Positions 48,119 to 59,790 of a DNA stretch of 64,000 bases are shown in pieces. Numbering within the stretch: position 1 is the stretch's first letter; every line of letters starts with the position of its first letter. Origin of the DNA: Epiperipatus broadwayi (taxonomy: Eukaryota; Onychophora; Udeonychophora; Euonychophora; Peripatidae); contig JAQFVV010012395.1 in the NCBI GenBank assembly GCA_028023455.1, forward strand, positions 62,001 to 126,000. The letters run 5' to 3'. The position numbers were made by a program, and so were the translations under genes. Under the pieces are notes generated by a model that saw only the letters and a list, made by a program, of their open reading frames with translations, was not told where the DNA came from and made no database searches.

Positions 48119-48999
48119 TAAATAGAATAAAACTATCTATAATTATTAAATTTAAATTAACCTATTTAAAAAGTTGAGTTATTTGATTGTACATTGATCT
48201 TTTATTATTATTATTGTTTTTATAAAATTATCATTAAGAATAACTATAATAATAATATGATACTAAGGAAATCTCAGGATTTTCATTGATTTTAATTAGG
48301 TATTTATACTACCTATAAAATATCAAGAGGGATTTTATTTAACCCTATAGGTAGTGTGACATTTTAAAAATAATTCATAACATTTTTCTATAATTACAAC
48401 TATATCACTATTTTATTTTATGGTCTCTATTATTAAAATAACAAATCACTATTTTTTATTTAAACTCTAATCATCATGTCGAACTTTAAATAAAAACTAA
48501 TTTTTAATATTGTTAACAATAAATATACTTTACTACATTTGCAATGATGTGATCAAATCAGTTTGTAATAATTTAATATTCAATTTAATAAATACTTACC
48601 TAGATAATTGTGATGCAACATATCTTGCTGGATCAATGTTTCTTCCAAATTTCAAATCATATTTTTGGTTAATATGCGTATGACAATTAATACTCTCTGA
48701 TGATGGTGTAGTGATGATGATTCATAATAAGATACTTCAAAGAATTAAATATTTATATTCACCTTACTTGCAATGAGCTACTCAAAATAAAATTTCTTGA
48801 TAATACAATCAAATATTATGCGATGTTGAATTTTATTACTTGTACTATCAAATAATGTGTCTTAAACAATCAATTCCTTTTTTTTAATAATCCCGCTTGT
48901 TCCATTAATTACACTTCATAGATTGTAATGAAACAACAAAAAAAAGGATTGATATTTTAGTCAGAAGTAAAATAATTTTATTATTATATTATGATCAAT
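48119..48999. other. Gene-free stretch
   Basis: Very AT-rich sequence, no recognised feature. Confidence 0.5.
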
Positions 49000-49380
49000 C
49001 TGAATGGTCTGAAGTCTTCAGACCCCTCAAAGAAGTATGGGGAGATGCATGTTGGGAGTAACAAGATGAGATCGAAAATGCAATGTATGGGTAAGAGAAC
49101 AAACAGGTGTTACTGACCTCATTGAAAAAGTTAAAAGATTGAAGTGGAGTTGGGCTGAGCATATTGCTAGAAGAGATGATAATAGATGGACAATTGAAAT
49201 TTTAAACTGGATTCCAAGAGATTGTAAATGACCCAGAAAGAGACCACATGTGAGATGGATGGATGAAATAGGAAAGTGTGCAGGGGTGATGTGGAGTAGA
49301 GAAGCTAAAGATCGGAGAAGATGGATTGAACTTGGAGAGACCTTCATCCTGCAGTGAATTGATAATGGTTGATGATGATG
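49000..49380 (+). mobile_element. 5'-truncated RTE fragment (3' end only)
   Basis: Plus-strand sequence encoding the C-terminus of the RTE polyprotein. It reads VREQTGVTDLIEKVKRLKW, then WTIEILNWIPRDCK, an in-frame TGA, and RWIELGETFILQ followed by a stop. The tail GTTGATGATGATGAT follows. This copy keeps the base missing from copy 1 near 14850, so it documents copy 1's frameshift. Target-primed insertion commonly leaves such 5'-truncated pieces. Confidence 0.85.
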
Positions 49381-52160
49381 ATTATGATCAATTACATTTT
49401 ATCTGGGCTTATTTTATGATATTAGCCATTTGATCTTTCCCTTTACCTTATTGAATTTTTTTAAGAGTTTATCACTCAATGATATCAGAAAACTACAATA
49501 AATATCTTTTATCCTTTGTCATATCCAATTTAAATATTTATGTCTTCCACCACTAATCTATATTTACCATTCAGAATATTTGCTGAGTGCATATAAGCCA
49601 CTCTCTAATGCTAAGTGCATCAAATAAAAAAAATGTTTATCCTAATCTTATCTAATAATTTAAGTCATACCAGATTTCAAATTTCAATTTGTCTTATGCC
49701 TGTATTATAAATACCAATAATTCAACATAAGATTAAATTTTAAATATCTACCGTTTCTCATTTAATATTATATTGGAACACAGATACCCCCCCTTCTTCT
49801 AATATCTTTATTATTTTTGTGTGTGTAATTTACTACTTCATAACATATAAATCTTTATTTTAATAGTTTAGTGACATTCTATCAAATAAAACTTTATACA
49901 ATTAATACACAGATAAGCAAATTATGTTAATTATTGATTTCCCTATCTCTTGATTTATCCCCCATATTAATAATCATTATTTTAAAATGAGAACTTAACT
50001 ATAAATATATACAATCATTACATTACCCGTTTTCTCTTCTTTTGATCATACAAGTTTATCAAAAAAAATACATACATTTTATTAATAATATTTCAATTGT
50101 TCTCCTTTTTCATGCTTCTAACATGTCACATATCAATCTTTTTATCCCTTTTCCTGCTTTAATATTTATCTGAACACTAGTAAAACTATGAAATTTTAAT
50201 GCTCTCATGTTATCCATCATGTTTATGTTTTTTTTTTGTTTTTCTGAGATCGCAGGATACTTTTCACCTATGTAATATATTTTTTTTTTTATTTCCATTT
50301 CACATTGATAATACTGATCTTCATATGATTTTCAATATATTCCTTAGTAATATTTACATGTAAAAGATCACAGATTGTGCCAACTTCTTAAAACGTAATA
50401 AAATGAAATTATTTTCAACATAGTTTGATTTTCCTGGAAGCTAATGTCAGACTGAATCACGATTTATTTTGGATTGACAGCATTAATAATTAAATATTTC
50501 AATCTCCCAGTAAACTGCTATAATTTTTTCTCTATAAATATAATTCTTCAGAATTTTCCATTTCCATTGAACTTTATCTATATTTTATCACTGATGAAAA
50601 TCTGTTTATTTTTTTTTTCTACTCGCAAAATTTTTATTCAGAGAATCATTTCTTGCATTTGAATATTAATCACAATTTTTAATACACAAATATTTCCATT
50701 GGGATTTATTTTTTAACTTAATTTCAATTATCTTGATAATCATATCTTTAGCTTTGTCACAACTAATTTTTCTATTATTCATGTATCTATTCCATTTTAA
50801 TCTTTCATAAATATGATCACATTTAAAAAACCTAGTATTTGATCTTGCCTAATGCTACAATTATATATTAACATATTACTTACAGTTTATTCCTCCTGTT
50901 TTAATATTTCTTGGTAAAACATTGGTACACATATACATTGTTTTTCTTTCCATTGGTTTATTATGTTCTTAATATAATGATTTTAGAATACTCCAGTGAA
51001 TTTATTGATTATCGTTTTCAGCTAGCAGATATTTTCTTCCTTTAGCTGTTCATCTTACTATAAAATTTAAAGTCCTTAAATTGATACTTGTTTCTTTAAA
51101 AATAATGAGGTAAAAAAAAACTTCAGCAAACTTTTTTTTTCTCAATCAAAATAAAACTCAGTTACTTGGTTTAACTATTTCTTTTCTCCAAAAAAAAAAC
51201 TTTTTTTCACAAAATATTGTCTGATTGCAAATTGTGCATTCTCATTGGCTAATTTTCCCACTTCTGTGATTCTGAATGACTTGCTTTTAGCTGAACTATT
51301 TTTAAAAACAAATATTATTTTTTTAAAATATTTTTTAGTAATAAAAAAACAACACCTTTAGTGAATTTAATAAAACTACAATTTAAATCATTTTTATTTC
51401 ATACAGATTAAATTCAAGATTAATCCTATGAACTTTTAATCATAAAATTCCAAAAATGAATGTTAATCATTTATTTTAGAAATTAACTTAAGATTTTACC
51501 AGAAACATATTGATAAATAATGCCAAATGCACATAGACATAATTATTCATCTACATAATGCATATTTCTCTTTATCAAATTAGGTTTGAACTCCCTTATT
51601 GTTTTAATTATTATCAGATCATTATTGATTATAAAATATTATTAACTTATAGTTTTTTATTTTGTCATTTAGATATTTTTAAAAATAAATATCTTAACAA
51701 AATTTAACTTTTATACTAGTTTAAATTAATTAAGTCCAAGTTCAAATCCTAAAGTAATTAAAATAACTATTATTTTTCATAGTTTAATAAATGAATTTTA
51801 TTTTATAAAATTTAAAATTATACATACTAAAGTTTATTCCCAGTTTGTTTTTATGATGAGGTGTACCAATAAAAAGCACACAATATATATGGAATGGTGT
51901 GCATGCATAAATATGACTGCTAAAGCATCCATGCTCTAAAAATCAGACATATTATAGTTAATAAATATAAACAGAAAGTTGTATGATTGTTTCTATATGG
52001 ATATGCAAATATTTCAAACCTATGACATATGACAATAGGAAAATGTATAAAATACATATATAATGAAAGAAATTGATCTTGGAAATTATGTAAATACATG
52101 AAAGCAGTTCACTCCTAAACAATACCAAGAATATTAACATTCTGCATAAAAGCAATCTAT
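49381..52160. other. Gene-free AT-rich stretch
   Basis: Long homopolymer-rich, low-complexity sequence. No exon, RNA gene or element could be supported. Confidence 0.5.
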
Positions 52161-52174
52161 TTTCGATATAATAC

Positions 52175-52290
52175 AGAATTCTTCCAACAAAATCAAGAAT
52201 GGTTATGGGGGGTCACCATTGCCTCCCTTGATTAGCAATATTTACATGGAAGAACTTGAAACCACAGCTTATTAATGACATTAAGCTACT
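52175..52290 (+). pseudogene. Penelope-like reverse transcriptase fragment
   Basis: With one frameshift it reads FFQQNQEWLW (52179-52208) and then GSPLPPLISNIYMEELE (52210-52260). This matches the conserved FFQQ...AMGSPLSP-IIANIYME-E segment (RT motif B region) of Penelope-like elements. No other part of the element was identified beside it. It is a short degenerate relic. Confidence 0.6.
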
Positions 52291-52373
52291 AATAGCATAA
52301 CCTATAATCCATCCTTGATGTATACTCCAAAATTCATTATTCTATTTAAAATATTAACTATTATGTATCAATG

Positions 52374-52757
52374 TTAAATCCTCATTTCTATGTTTGTATC
52401 ATTTATATATTGATGTAATTTTTTTAATAATATTTGTATACTTTTAACTTTTGGAATACTTGGATATACTTTTTGCACAGGTAGAGTGTGAAGATTTAGC
52501 CTTAAGAAAAAGTCAAAAAATTTAGGTTCCAATGACCACTTTATGAATTGCTGCATCAACTGATTGTTGTTCATATTTAGCAATGGTGACTGAAAATCAC
52601 TAGTTAGGTCTGAATACAGCATATTATAAATACTCCAGTAGGTGTACCTACCAACACCCAAAAATGACACTTGATCATAAATTCTTTGGAGGTGAGAAAA
52701 GACAAATATCCACTTGAAGGTGGTAGTCAGTCTGTGGGTGTTATTTGAAGGAAGCAT
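52374..52757 (-). other. Unidentified 127-codon open frame
   Basis: One of the longer open frames outside known elements, with a more balanced amino-acid composition than background. It begins MLPSNNTHRLTTTFKWIFV, contains YDQVSFLGVGRYTYWSIYN and ends MRI. I recognise no domain, signal peptide or membrane segment. There are no clear splice sites or repeat copies in the window. It may be an exon, a TE relic or chance. Confidence 0.2.
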
Positions 52758-53136
52758 TCAAGAGCTGGAAAACTTATCAGTGCAGCCAGGAGATTAATAT
52801 TTTTGTTTTATGAAAAATTTGAATGGAATGAAGATCTAATCCATTTCTGGTTGAAGACTAAGGCATTTTTACAGAGATGGTGACTGGTGATGTGTCATAC
52901 TAAAGATGTGGCAGTCATTTATGTTATCTTTAACCGATACTGTGAACTAAGTGTATTAGGGGTTTTTTTCCTTTACAGACACACACACGAATATTTGCAA
53001 ACTTTTACAATATAAATAATTTGTTCTTGTTTTTAAAAATAATTAAAAATTACCTTTTATGATGGAGTTGCAAGTAATAATATTAAAATTAGCAGGAGAC
53101 TTTTAATATACTTGAAGCCATGTGAGGTGGTGCTCT

Positions 53137-53190
53137 ATTATTATTATCATCATCATCATCATCATCATCATCATTATTATTATTATTATT
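53137..53190. repeat. (ATT/ATC)n trinucleotide repeat
   Basis: ATT units, then about nine ATC units, then ATT units, about 54 bp in all. A similar ATC/GAT tail ends the RTE copies, but no RTE sequence was recognised beside it. Confidence 0.9.
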
Positions 53191-54023
53191 AAGTAGGCTG
53201 TATTTTCTCTTATTCATAGATTCCAAGCTAATTCTGGACTAATGCCATATGGGCCGTATATGTGTATGTATGTATAATTCTTTTAATAATTATTTAGATG
53301 GCACTAAAATAATTAAAGTTACTCTACAGTCTACTTTATTTATATGATTTATGATGATTATTAGTTCATTGGTGACCAATACACCCCTGGTATCAAATGA
53401 TCCTGAGTATTGATGATCATCAACATTTATATATGATCCAATAATTTTTGATACATTATTAATTTTATAATTATTATTAGCACTTATGTAGGTGCATGCA
53501 GCAAGAAATATTGATGGCTGCTTTTTTTATAATATTATGCACCAAATTAAATGTTAGCTTGGTAATGATCCCAATATTTCATAGTATATCTCTCTTAAAT
53601 TTTGTTACAAAATGTGGCTGCTTATGACTAGTTGATGATGATGTTATTTTTATTATTTACTTTACTTATATTTGCTTCAGATGGTAATCTGATGCTTTGC
53701 TGTGTTCTTATTGCAATCATTCATTATTAATACTGCTATACTTCCATATAAAATCTCTAAATTTCATACTGTTACAATGTATATATATTTCATAACTACT
53801 ACTTTAGTTCCTATAGGAAAATGATTCTTACCCAAACCACTAGAGAAGGTTGCATCATATTTCTATTAACTAACTATAATAACTCTATCATGGAAATATA
53901 ATAAAGTTAATAAAAATACTATCTAATCAGAAAAAAATAGTAAAATTATTAATAAAATCTTAATGCATTTTCAATTGTGTTTGTTAAAGTGCTCAGAATC
54001 ACAAATACATTAAAGTTGTTTTT

Positions 54024-54380
54024 GTTGTATTTTTATATTGGACTATTTCCGTCATCTAATATGTGTATTGAATGTCTTTAAAAAAATTTAACTTTATTTA
54101 AATATTGCAAATACATTCAACTGTTAATAATAGCATAGTTCATCCACAACATTTTGAAAGGTATTATTCTCCTCTCTTCTTTAGGTGTTGCTGGCCTGAC
54201 CAGTATGGGATTTGGACCTGGATCCTTAGATTCTTGATTATTGAATTTTAAGGTAACACTCTAACCAACTGAGCCATACTGCCAATGGAAACAGTCACTA
54301 GAAATTTCATATACTTATCTATGAGGTTCCATTTGATTTCTCCACTTTTTCCTAAGAGCAAAGTTGATTAGTGATTTCCA
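54024..54380 (-). repeat. Left inverted arm of the Penelope-like element
   Basis: The reverse complement of the right arm over about 350 bp. Landmarks are GTTGTATTTTT at the outer end, CAACTGAGCCATACTGCC for the tRNA-like head, and CTAAGAGCAAAGTTGAT near the inner end. Confidence 0.8.
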
Positions 54381-54383
54381 TAC

Positions 54384-55345
54384 ATTATGTATAGTCACTG
54401 TCTCCCCTGATTATCACAGCCATAAAAACTATTCCATATCCACCTAATGTTTGGCTTCGCTATGTGGATGATATATTTTGCCATGGTGAAGTGACTGCTA
54501 TAAACATTCTGGAAACACATCAACAACATATCCCTTTCAATTAAATTCACAATAGAATCATAACAAGAACAAAAATTGGCATTTTTAGATGTTTTTGTAA
54601 CAAGTCTCCCTCATGGTAAAATCAAAACTACTTTACTGAAAACCTACACATAGAGGAAAATACCCAGCCTATACATCCAATCACATCAGAAACCCCAACA
54701 TGGAATTATACTATCACTATGGAACAGAGCAAAATAAGTTTGTTCAGAAACCAGTGATTTTGAAAAAAGAAAAGATCTAAAGAGAACAAACTCTTATGAA
54801 AAATGGTTATCCACCAGCTGTTATTAAGAAAACATTGAATAGACAACAAAAAGAACCATCAACAGACAAGACAATTATTTGTACTGTAGTATATCCATAC
54901 ATTTAAAAAAATAGCAGTCAAATTAAGGAAAATATGCAATCAGTATAACCCCAGAACAGCTTTCCAGAGCCGTACCACACTACAAGAAATTCTAACATCT
55001 ACAAAGCCTAAACTTGAAATGCTGAAAAGAAAAAACTGCATTATGAAACACCATGTGAATGTGAAAGAACACATATTGGTGACACCAGTTGTCCCATTGA
55101 AAAGGACTTGCAAGAACATAAACTGATGATTAGAAGAGAGAAAACAGACCATAACATGGGAAAATACAAAAATATTGGATAGAGAAGAAAATGTACACAG
55201 AAGAAAATTTAAAGCTGCTGACATGACAAAAAAAACCATAAGCCAACCTAGTGTGATTATATATAATGTATGGAAACCACAGATCAACTTTGCTCTTAGG
55301 AAAAGTAGAGAAATCAGGAGGAACCTCATAGATAAGTATATGAAA
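54384..55345 (+). pseudogene. Penelope-like RT / GIY-YIG endonuclease, truncated and degenerate
   Basis: The first recognisable part corresponds to the MGSP motif region (CLP-x-LSQP near 54400). Then come PPNVWLRYVDDIF with YVDD at 54461-54472 (RT motif C) and LAFLDVFVTSLPHGKIKTT near 54580-54635, the segment after the palm. The GIY-YIG part shows YETPCECERTHIGDTSCPIE (55040-55099) and LQEHK, with the normally conserved R of the R-x-x-EH motif apparently lost. It continues with REENVHRRKFKAADM near 55178 and IYNVWKPQINFALR. Multiple frameshifts and stops are present, and the N-terminal half of the RT is missing. Confidence 0.78.
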
Positions 55346-55655
55346 TTTCTACTGACTGTTGCCTTTGGCAGGATGGCTCAGTTGGATATAGAATTACCTT
55401 AAAATTTCAATAATCAAAAATCTAATGATCCAGGTTCGAATCCCATGCTAGTACTATCACTGGTCAGGCCAACAATACCCGAAGAAGATGAGAGAATAAT
55501 ACCTCTTGGAATGTTGTGCATATACTAACCTGTTTGCTGTGCTAATACTAACACTTGAATGTATTTGGAATATTTAAATAAAATTAAATTTTTCTAAAGA
55601 CATTCAATACATATATTAGATGGTGGAAATACTCCAATATAAAAAATACAACTAG
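55271..55655 (+). repeat. Right terminal arm of the Penelope-like element, with tRNA-like head
   Basis: Includes GGCAGGATGGCTCAGTTGG (55369-55387), which has a good polymerase III A box (TGGCTCAGTTGG), and GGTTCGAATCC (55433-55443), a perfect B box. The distal GGTCAGGCCAACAATACC follows. The same segment recurs inverted at 54190-54295 and as a lone copy at 31.8 kb. I found no canonical hammerhead ribozyme core (CUGANGA...GAAA), although many Penelope elements carry one. Confidence 0.65.
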
Positions 55656-55698
55656 AACACCATCATTACAAATCTTCAGGAAAATACATTAAAGTTGT

Positions 55699-57730
55699 GT
55701 TTAAAATTTTCAATGATTTCTTTGAGTATATGTTATTAGTATTTCTTTTAATTTCTTCCATTGTATTACAATTGTATTTTTTTTATTTTTACAGTAAATA
55801 CACTGACATCCATTTGATCCATCTAATTATTTGGTACCTATATTTATTAAATAAAAACAACAAGACACCTAATATTCAATGAATATTGGATAGACATTGA
55901 GGCTTTGTACTAAAAAAAATCCTGAGACTATATGTAATCTGAAAATGAATCTAAACAGTTCACCTGCCCATATTTGAATCTTAGTCCATAACATGTCAAA
56001 TAAATGTGTTAAATCACTATTTATTTTATATATATTAAACATCCCTTAAATATTTAATCTATTAATGTTATTTATTTACGTGCTCTATAGAAATTTTATA
56101 AAAATTTAAAGACCTATATACAGCAATGTTTGATAAAAAAAAATCAACTAACCTCTTGTCCAGAATATGTTTCTGATAATCAAACCTATCATCAGCTCTT
56201 CAGGAGATCAATTGGAAATCACATCAAGCATAACAACATCATTCTCAAATTGATGTTAAAGTTTAAATGTGAATTTTAGCAGTATTTTAACTAAAATCTC
56301 CTTTGTAACAGTTTAATGTAGATGATAAGGCAGAGCTTGTAATCCACATCATTTTTTAAATAATATTGCCTTCTAATAAAAAATTTAAAAATGTAATGAT
56401 TTGGATGTCTGTGAATGTGAAACATATTTTAAATGTTTATATTGAAGACGAGACTATTTTAAAATGAGTCCCTTAACATTAAGCCAATAAAAGGAATTTA
56501 ATTAAATTACTGCTATAATTTGTTCAAACTTTATTATTCATTTGCGCATTGTGAGTCTATTTAAATAGAAACTGAGATGCTATCTTTTGGATGATCTCAA
56601 GTAGTTTCCTGAGAAGCTGATGCTGTTAGGTTTATCAGAAACACATGATCTGCAAGAGATTAGTTGATTTTTTTGGGGTCAAATGTTACCATGTATAACA
56701 TACAAATTGAAAAATAGTGTGTATCAATTTGCTAGCAGAAGTGTGAAGAGTAGTTTTCCCCCAAAATTTTACATATATATAAATCTCTATATTATTAATT
56801 ATTACATATATAGGGTAAATTAAAAAAATAATTGAATGTTGCTACTTATCTACAAACATCCAGCTGATTTCTTAATTAGTTAAAACTTTATCAAGCCAAA
56901 TATAAAAATAAAATGGAAAATTCAGTTAACATTTAAACAATCACAATATGTATAGAGAGAGAGCGAGAAGGGGAAGAAGTGACATGCAATGTTTACAGTT
57001 ACCATATCTGAGATTTAAGCCTGAGTATTTTTTAGAATTTTTTTAATTAGATATTTATTTAATCAGCAACCCAGCTAAACTTCGGGATCAATGGTCAGAA
57101 TTCTTAATAGAGAATGAAACAAAAAGAAAAAATCGTTAAAAAAAAATATCTCGCCAATCAGTAATTATCTAGAATAGTAGTTAATACCTTCCCTTTTACG
57201 GTTATCCTGTTTAATTTTTCAGAAGTATTCCTTCAGCATCTCTACTACGCTAAAACATGGTTCACAATCTATCATTACAATTTATTGTTAATTTAAATAA
57301 CTATCAACAATAAATATAATTTATTAGAGATTATCTGTTTAGGATATTCTTTTGTTTATTTTTAAATATTATCTAATACCTGATGTAAGATGAGAATATC
57401 TCTTAGATGAGAACGACTTTCCTCTTTTGAAAATAAGTGACCTGTAGATAAGTTGTTATATTTTTATTGTATTTATGTTTAATATATTTAGAAAGTTTAG
57501 ATTTTTTCCCCTTAAAATATACTAGACTTAAGATAAATTTATAAAAAAATTAAAAGTTGTCCTTTTTACCTGATAACCTTTCGCAGCCCGTCTCTATCAA
57601 TTGCATAGATAACATATTTATAAAGTGCTATTTTTACAAATGCACTTATTAACAAGTGCGTTCATAAAATAAAATTAACACTAATAAAAATAGTAAATCT
57701 AGCATCCAATAAGATTGTTGTTATTATGAT
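55699..57730. other. Gene-free stretch with small repeat relics
   Basis: AT-rich. A family A arm relic lies at 56928-56955, followed by a short GA-rich run. No exon was supported. Confidence 0.5.
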
Positions 57731-57738
57731 AAACTTAA

Positions 57739-57888
57739 TGACGTAATGTATCATACGGAATGGACTTGGCCCAGAAACATTATTAACTCAAAATTAGTTC
57801 AGTCTTTATTTTGATTTTATTATCTAATTATTATAGATAGATAATCCACGTGATGCGTTTAGTTATGGCTGCTTGACAGTAACTTAAG
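57739..57888 (+). promoter_or_regulatory. Esterase core promoter and 5' UTR
   Basis: A CRE-like TGACGTAA lies at 57739-57746. An arthropod-type initiator TCAGTC lies at 57799-57804, giving a predicted transcription start near 57801 and an 88-base 5' UTR. An E-box CACGTG is at 57847-57852. A seven-codon upstream frame runs from ATG at 57853 to TGA at 57876, just ahead of the main ATG. There is no TATA box at the expected distance. All of this is inferred from motifs. Confidence 0.4.
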
Positions 57889-58089
57889 ATGGGCCTGCAG
57901 TGTCCAGACTTAATTATTTATTTGGTTAGTTTACCACTTTTCCATCTAATAGCTGACCAGCCACCAACAATTAATTTGAATGGGACCAGGATTATCGGCA
58001 CAACTTTTAGGCTGTCAAAAGATGACAAGGCTTATAAATTTTTGGGGATTCCTTACGCCGAACCTCCAGTAGGAAAGAATCGATTTCAG
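57889..58089 (+). CDS. Carboxylesterase/cholinesterase-family protein, first coding exon
   Basis: This encodes the N-terminus of a secreted alpha/beta-hydrolase of the carboxylesterase family. Residues 1-24 form a signal peptide (MGLQCPDLIIYLVSLPLFHL then IADQ). The mature start PPTINLNGTRIIGTTF is the usual strand leading to the hallmark YKFLGIPYAEPPVGKNRFQ (about 49-67). The ATG at 57889 has A at -3 and G at +4. The exon ends at 58089 in CAG|GTAAGA after 67 full codons (phase 0). The catalytic serine (GESAGG), glutamate and histidine lie in later exons, none of which was found before the window ends, so intron 1 exceeds 5.9 kb. Detoxification esterases, cholinesterase-like proteins and juvenile-hormone-type esterases all share this N-terminus, so the exact role is open. 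Confidence 0.85.
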
Positions 58090-59260
58090 GTAAGATGAAG
58101 TTCAGGTGTGCAAATGTTAAATAATTTTCACTTTTCATTTTTTCATAAAAATAAAACCTATTATTTGAGTTTCTTATTAGTTTATTTATGATAAGATTAA
58201 AAATTACACTGTTTGCTTTTTTAAGATTATTTTTTTAATTCCAAAAATAAACTTTTAATTTATTGTTTTATTCGATTTATTTTTATTTATCAAAATCACG
58301 CACTGTGTGGCAAAGACGATTAATAAAAAGAATCGACATTTATCAAGTTAAAAGAAAATTTATTGATATTATAGATTTAAGGAAAGTCTCTAGTGTATAA
58401 GACAGGCGTGCTAGATTAACTTTTAAAAATAATTTAATATTAATAGCACAAACTCCATGAATGAATGACCCGAGTAGATGTATGCTAAAATGAAGAGAGA
58501 CGGCAATAGATTAAACATAATTATCTAAATAAAGCTAGGAGAGTGTAAATAAATGTATACATATATTTGTTTGCTTGAATGAATACAAACATGTACTGCA
58601 TAAATGACAATCTTCATAATGAAGCGATTAATACGCGCGTTTGATATGTCGCATCCTGAGTTCGAATCCATATGATTTTTTTTTCAGGAAGCTGAAGATT
58701 TTCAAGCAATTTTATAATTATTTAGGTTGTAAACCTATTAACAATTTATCTAGTCACTTAATCATTGGGCAATAAACAGGTACCTAAAACATTTTAGAGA
58801 GTGAAACAAACAAAAATGAAAATCCTAAAAACTCTCACCAAATGGTAGTTGACTAGCATTGTGTGTAATGTCTTCTTCTCTATTGTTCAACTATGAACTA
58901 TGATGAAAAGCTATTTGCCTTGCAGTGATCTATTTAAGGCAGTGTTATCTTTTATCTCTAATTGCCTGCATTTACTTTCAGAAAAAACTTACACTTCAAC
59001 TCAATGTGTATATATGATTACTTAATTATCTATCTAAAAAAAAAAAAATCAAAATTAATATCCATTACATTTTATCACTTGTATTTGTTTCCACTACTGT
59101 CTTTTTAAGATAAGCATTAGCAAGTCACTGTCACTAAATATCAATAAAATCAATTATCTGATTCTTTTTAAAACTAGTTTCTGCTTAAATGAACTTCTTC
59201 AATCAGGATGAAAAGTTAAAGCTAAGACTGCTCCAATATCAGTTTTCAAACTACTTATTA
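58090..59260. other. Start of esterase intron 1
   Basis: AT-rich with no exon recognised. A tRNA B-box-like GAGTTCGAATCC lies near 58661, but no A box or foldable tRNA accompanies it. Confidence 0.5.
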
Positions 59261-59267
59261 TCATCAT

Positions 59268-59790
59268 TTATACCATTATTGATCTATCCAAAATAAAGAC
59301 CACTCTAAGTTTAATTTTCTCAAATCTGTAGTTTCACTTTTCTACATGACTCCAGCAAACTTTCTTATCTCCTCAATGGATCTCATGCAATCTCTTTTAG
59401 GTGTTTTACAATCTTTTAGAATCTAATTTATAACTTCAACTATCTTTCTATTGTCATCTTTTCTAATAGTATGTCCAGATCAATTCTAGCTCATCTTATT
59501 TCTTTCAGTAATATTAATGACACCTGCTTTTTCTCCAACTTGTATTTTATTTTTGATTCGCCCTTGCTACTCCCAACGTGCATCTAAAAATTGTATGATC
59601 TAAAATCTATATTGTTCTGTAAAGTATTCAAGTCTCAAATCCATATCACCTTGCAAATACTATGATCTGTAGCAGAATGAAAGATATTAAGCAAAATGTT
59701 ATGGTTTCTCTTATCCAAATAACAGCCAAGTAATTGGATTGATCATGATAATTTTTCTCTGAAAATGATTAATTTCTTCTCTTTTTTATC
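59268..59790 (-). mobile_element. Old RTE 3' fragment
   Basis: Matches the 3' third of RTE copy 1 with heavy divergence. Landmarks on the plus strand are CTTTTAGGTGTTTTACAATC, TTCAACTATCTTTCTATTGT and ATTAATGACACCTGCTTTTT. It is older than the other copies and lies within the esterase intron. Confidence 0.7.

Larger units (their letters stand above)
54020..55681 (+). mobile_element. Penelope-like element with inverted terminal arms and target-site duplication
   Basis: A 1.66-kb insert is bounded by the exact 17-bp repeat AAATACATTAAAGTTGT (54003-54019 and 55682-55698). Its left arm (54024-54380) is an inverted copy of the element's own right end (55271-55655), including the last codons of the ORF. 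Between them lies a 5'-truncated ORF with RT motif C and a GIY-YIG domain. About 28 bp at the far right end lack a partner on the left. Penelope elements are known for partial inverted or tandem terminal repeats and variable target duplications, which fits. The copy is dead because of many stops. Confidence 0.82.

Noticed and set aside
53137-53190. RTE tail inferred from the (ATC)n tract
   Set aside because: No RTE 3' UTR or coding sequence adjoins it; best treated as a simple repeat.
54940-55329. 129-codon minus-strand frame with hydrophobic segments
   Set aside because: It is antisense to the GIY-YIG region and right arm of the Penelope-like element.
55271-55655. Hammerhead ribozyme in the Penelope-like terminal arm
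   Set aside because: Such ribozymes are expected in many Penelope elements, but I found no CUGANGA...GAAA core on either strand of either arm.
58610-58690. tRNA-like sequence with GAGTTCGAATCC
   Set aside because: Only the B box is present; no A box at suitable spacing and no acceptor pairing.
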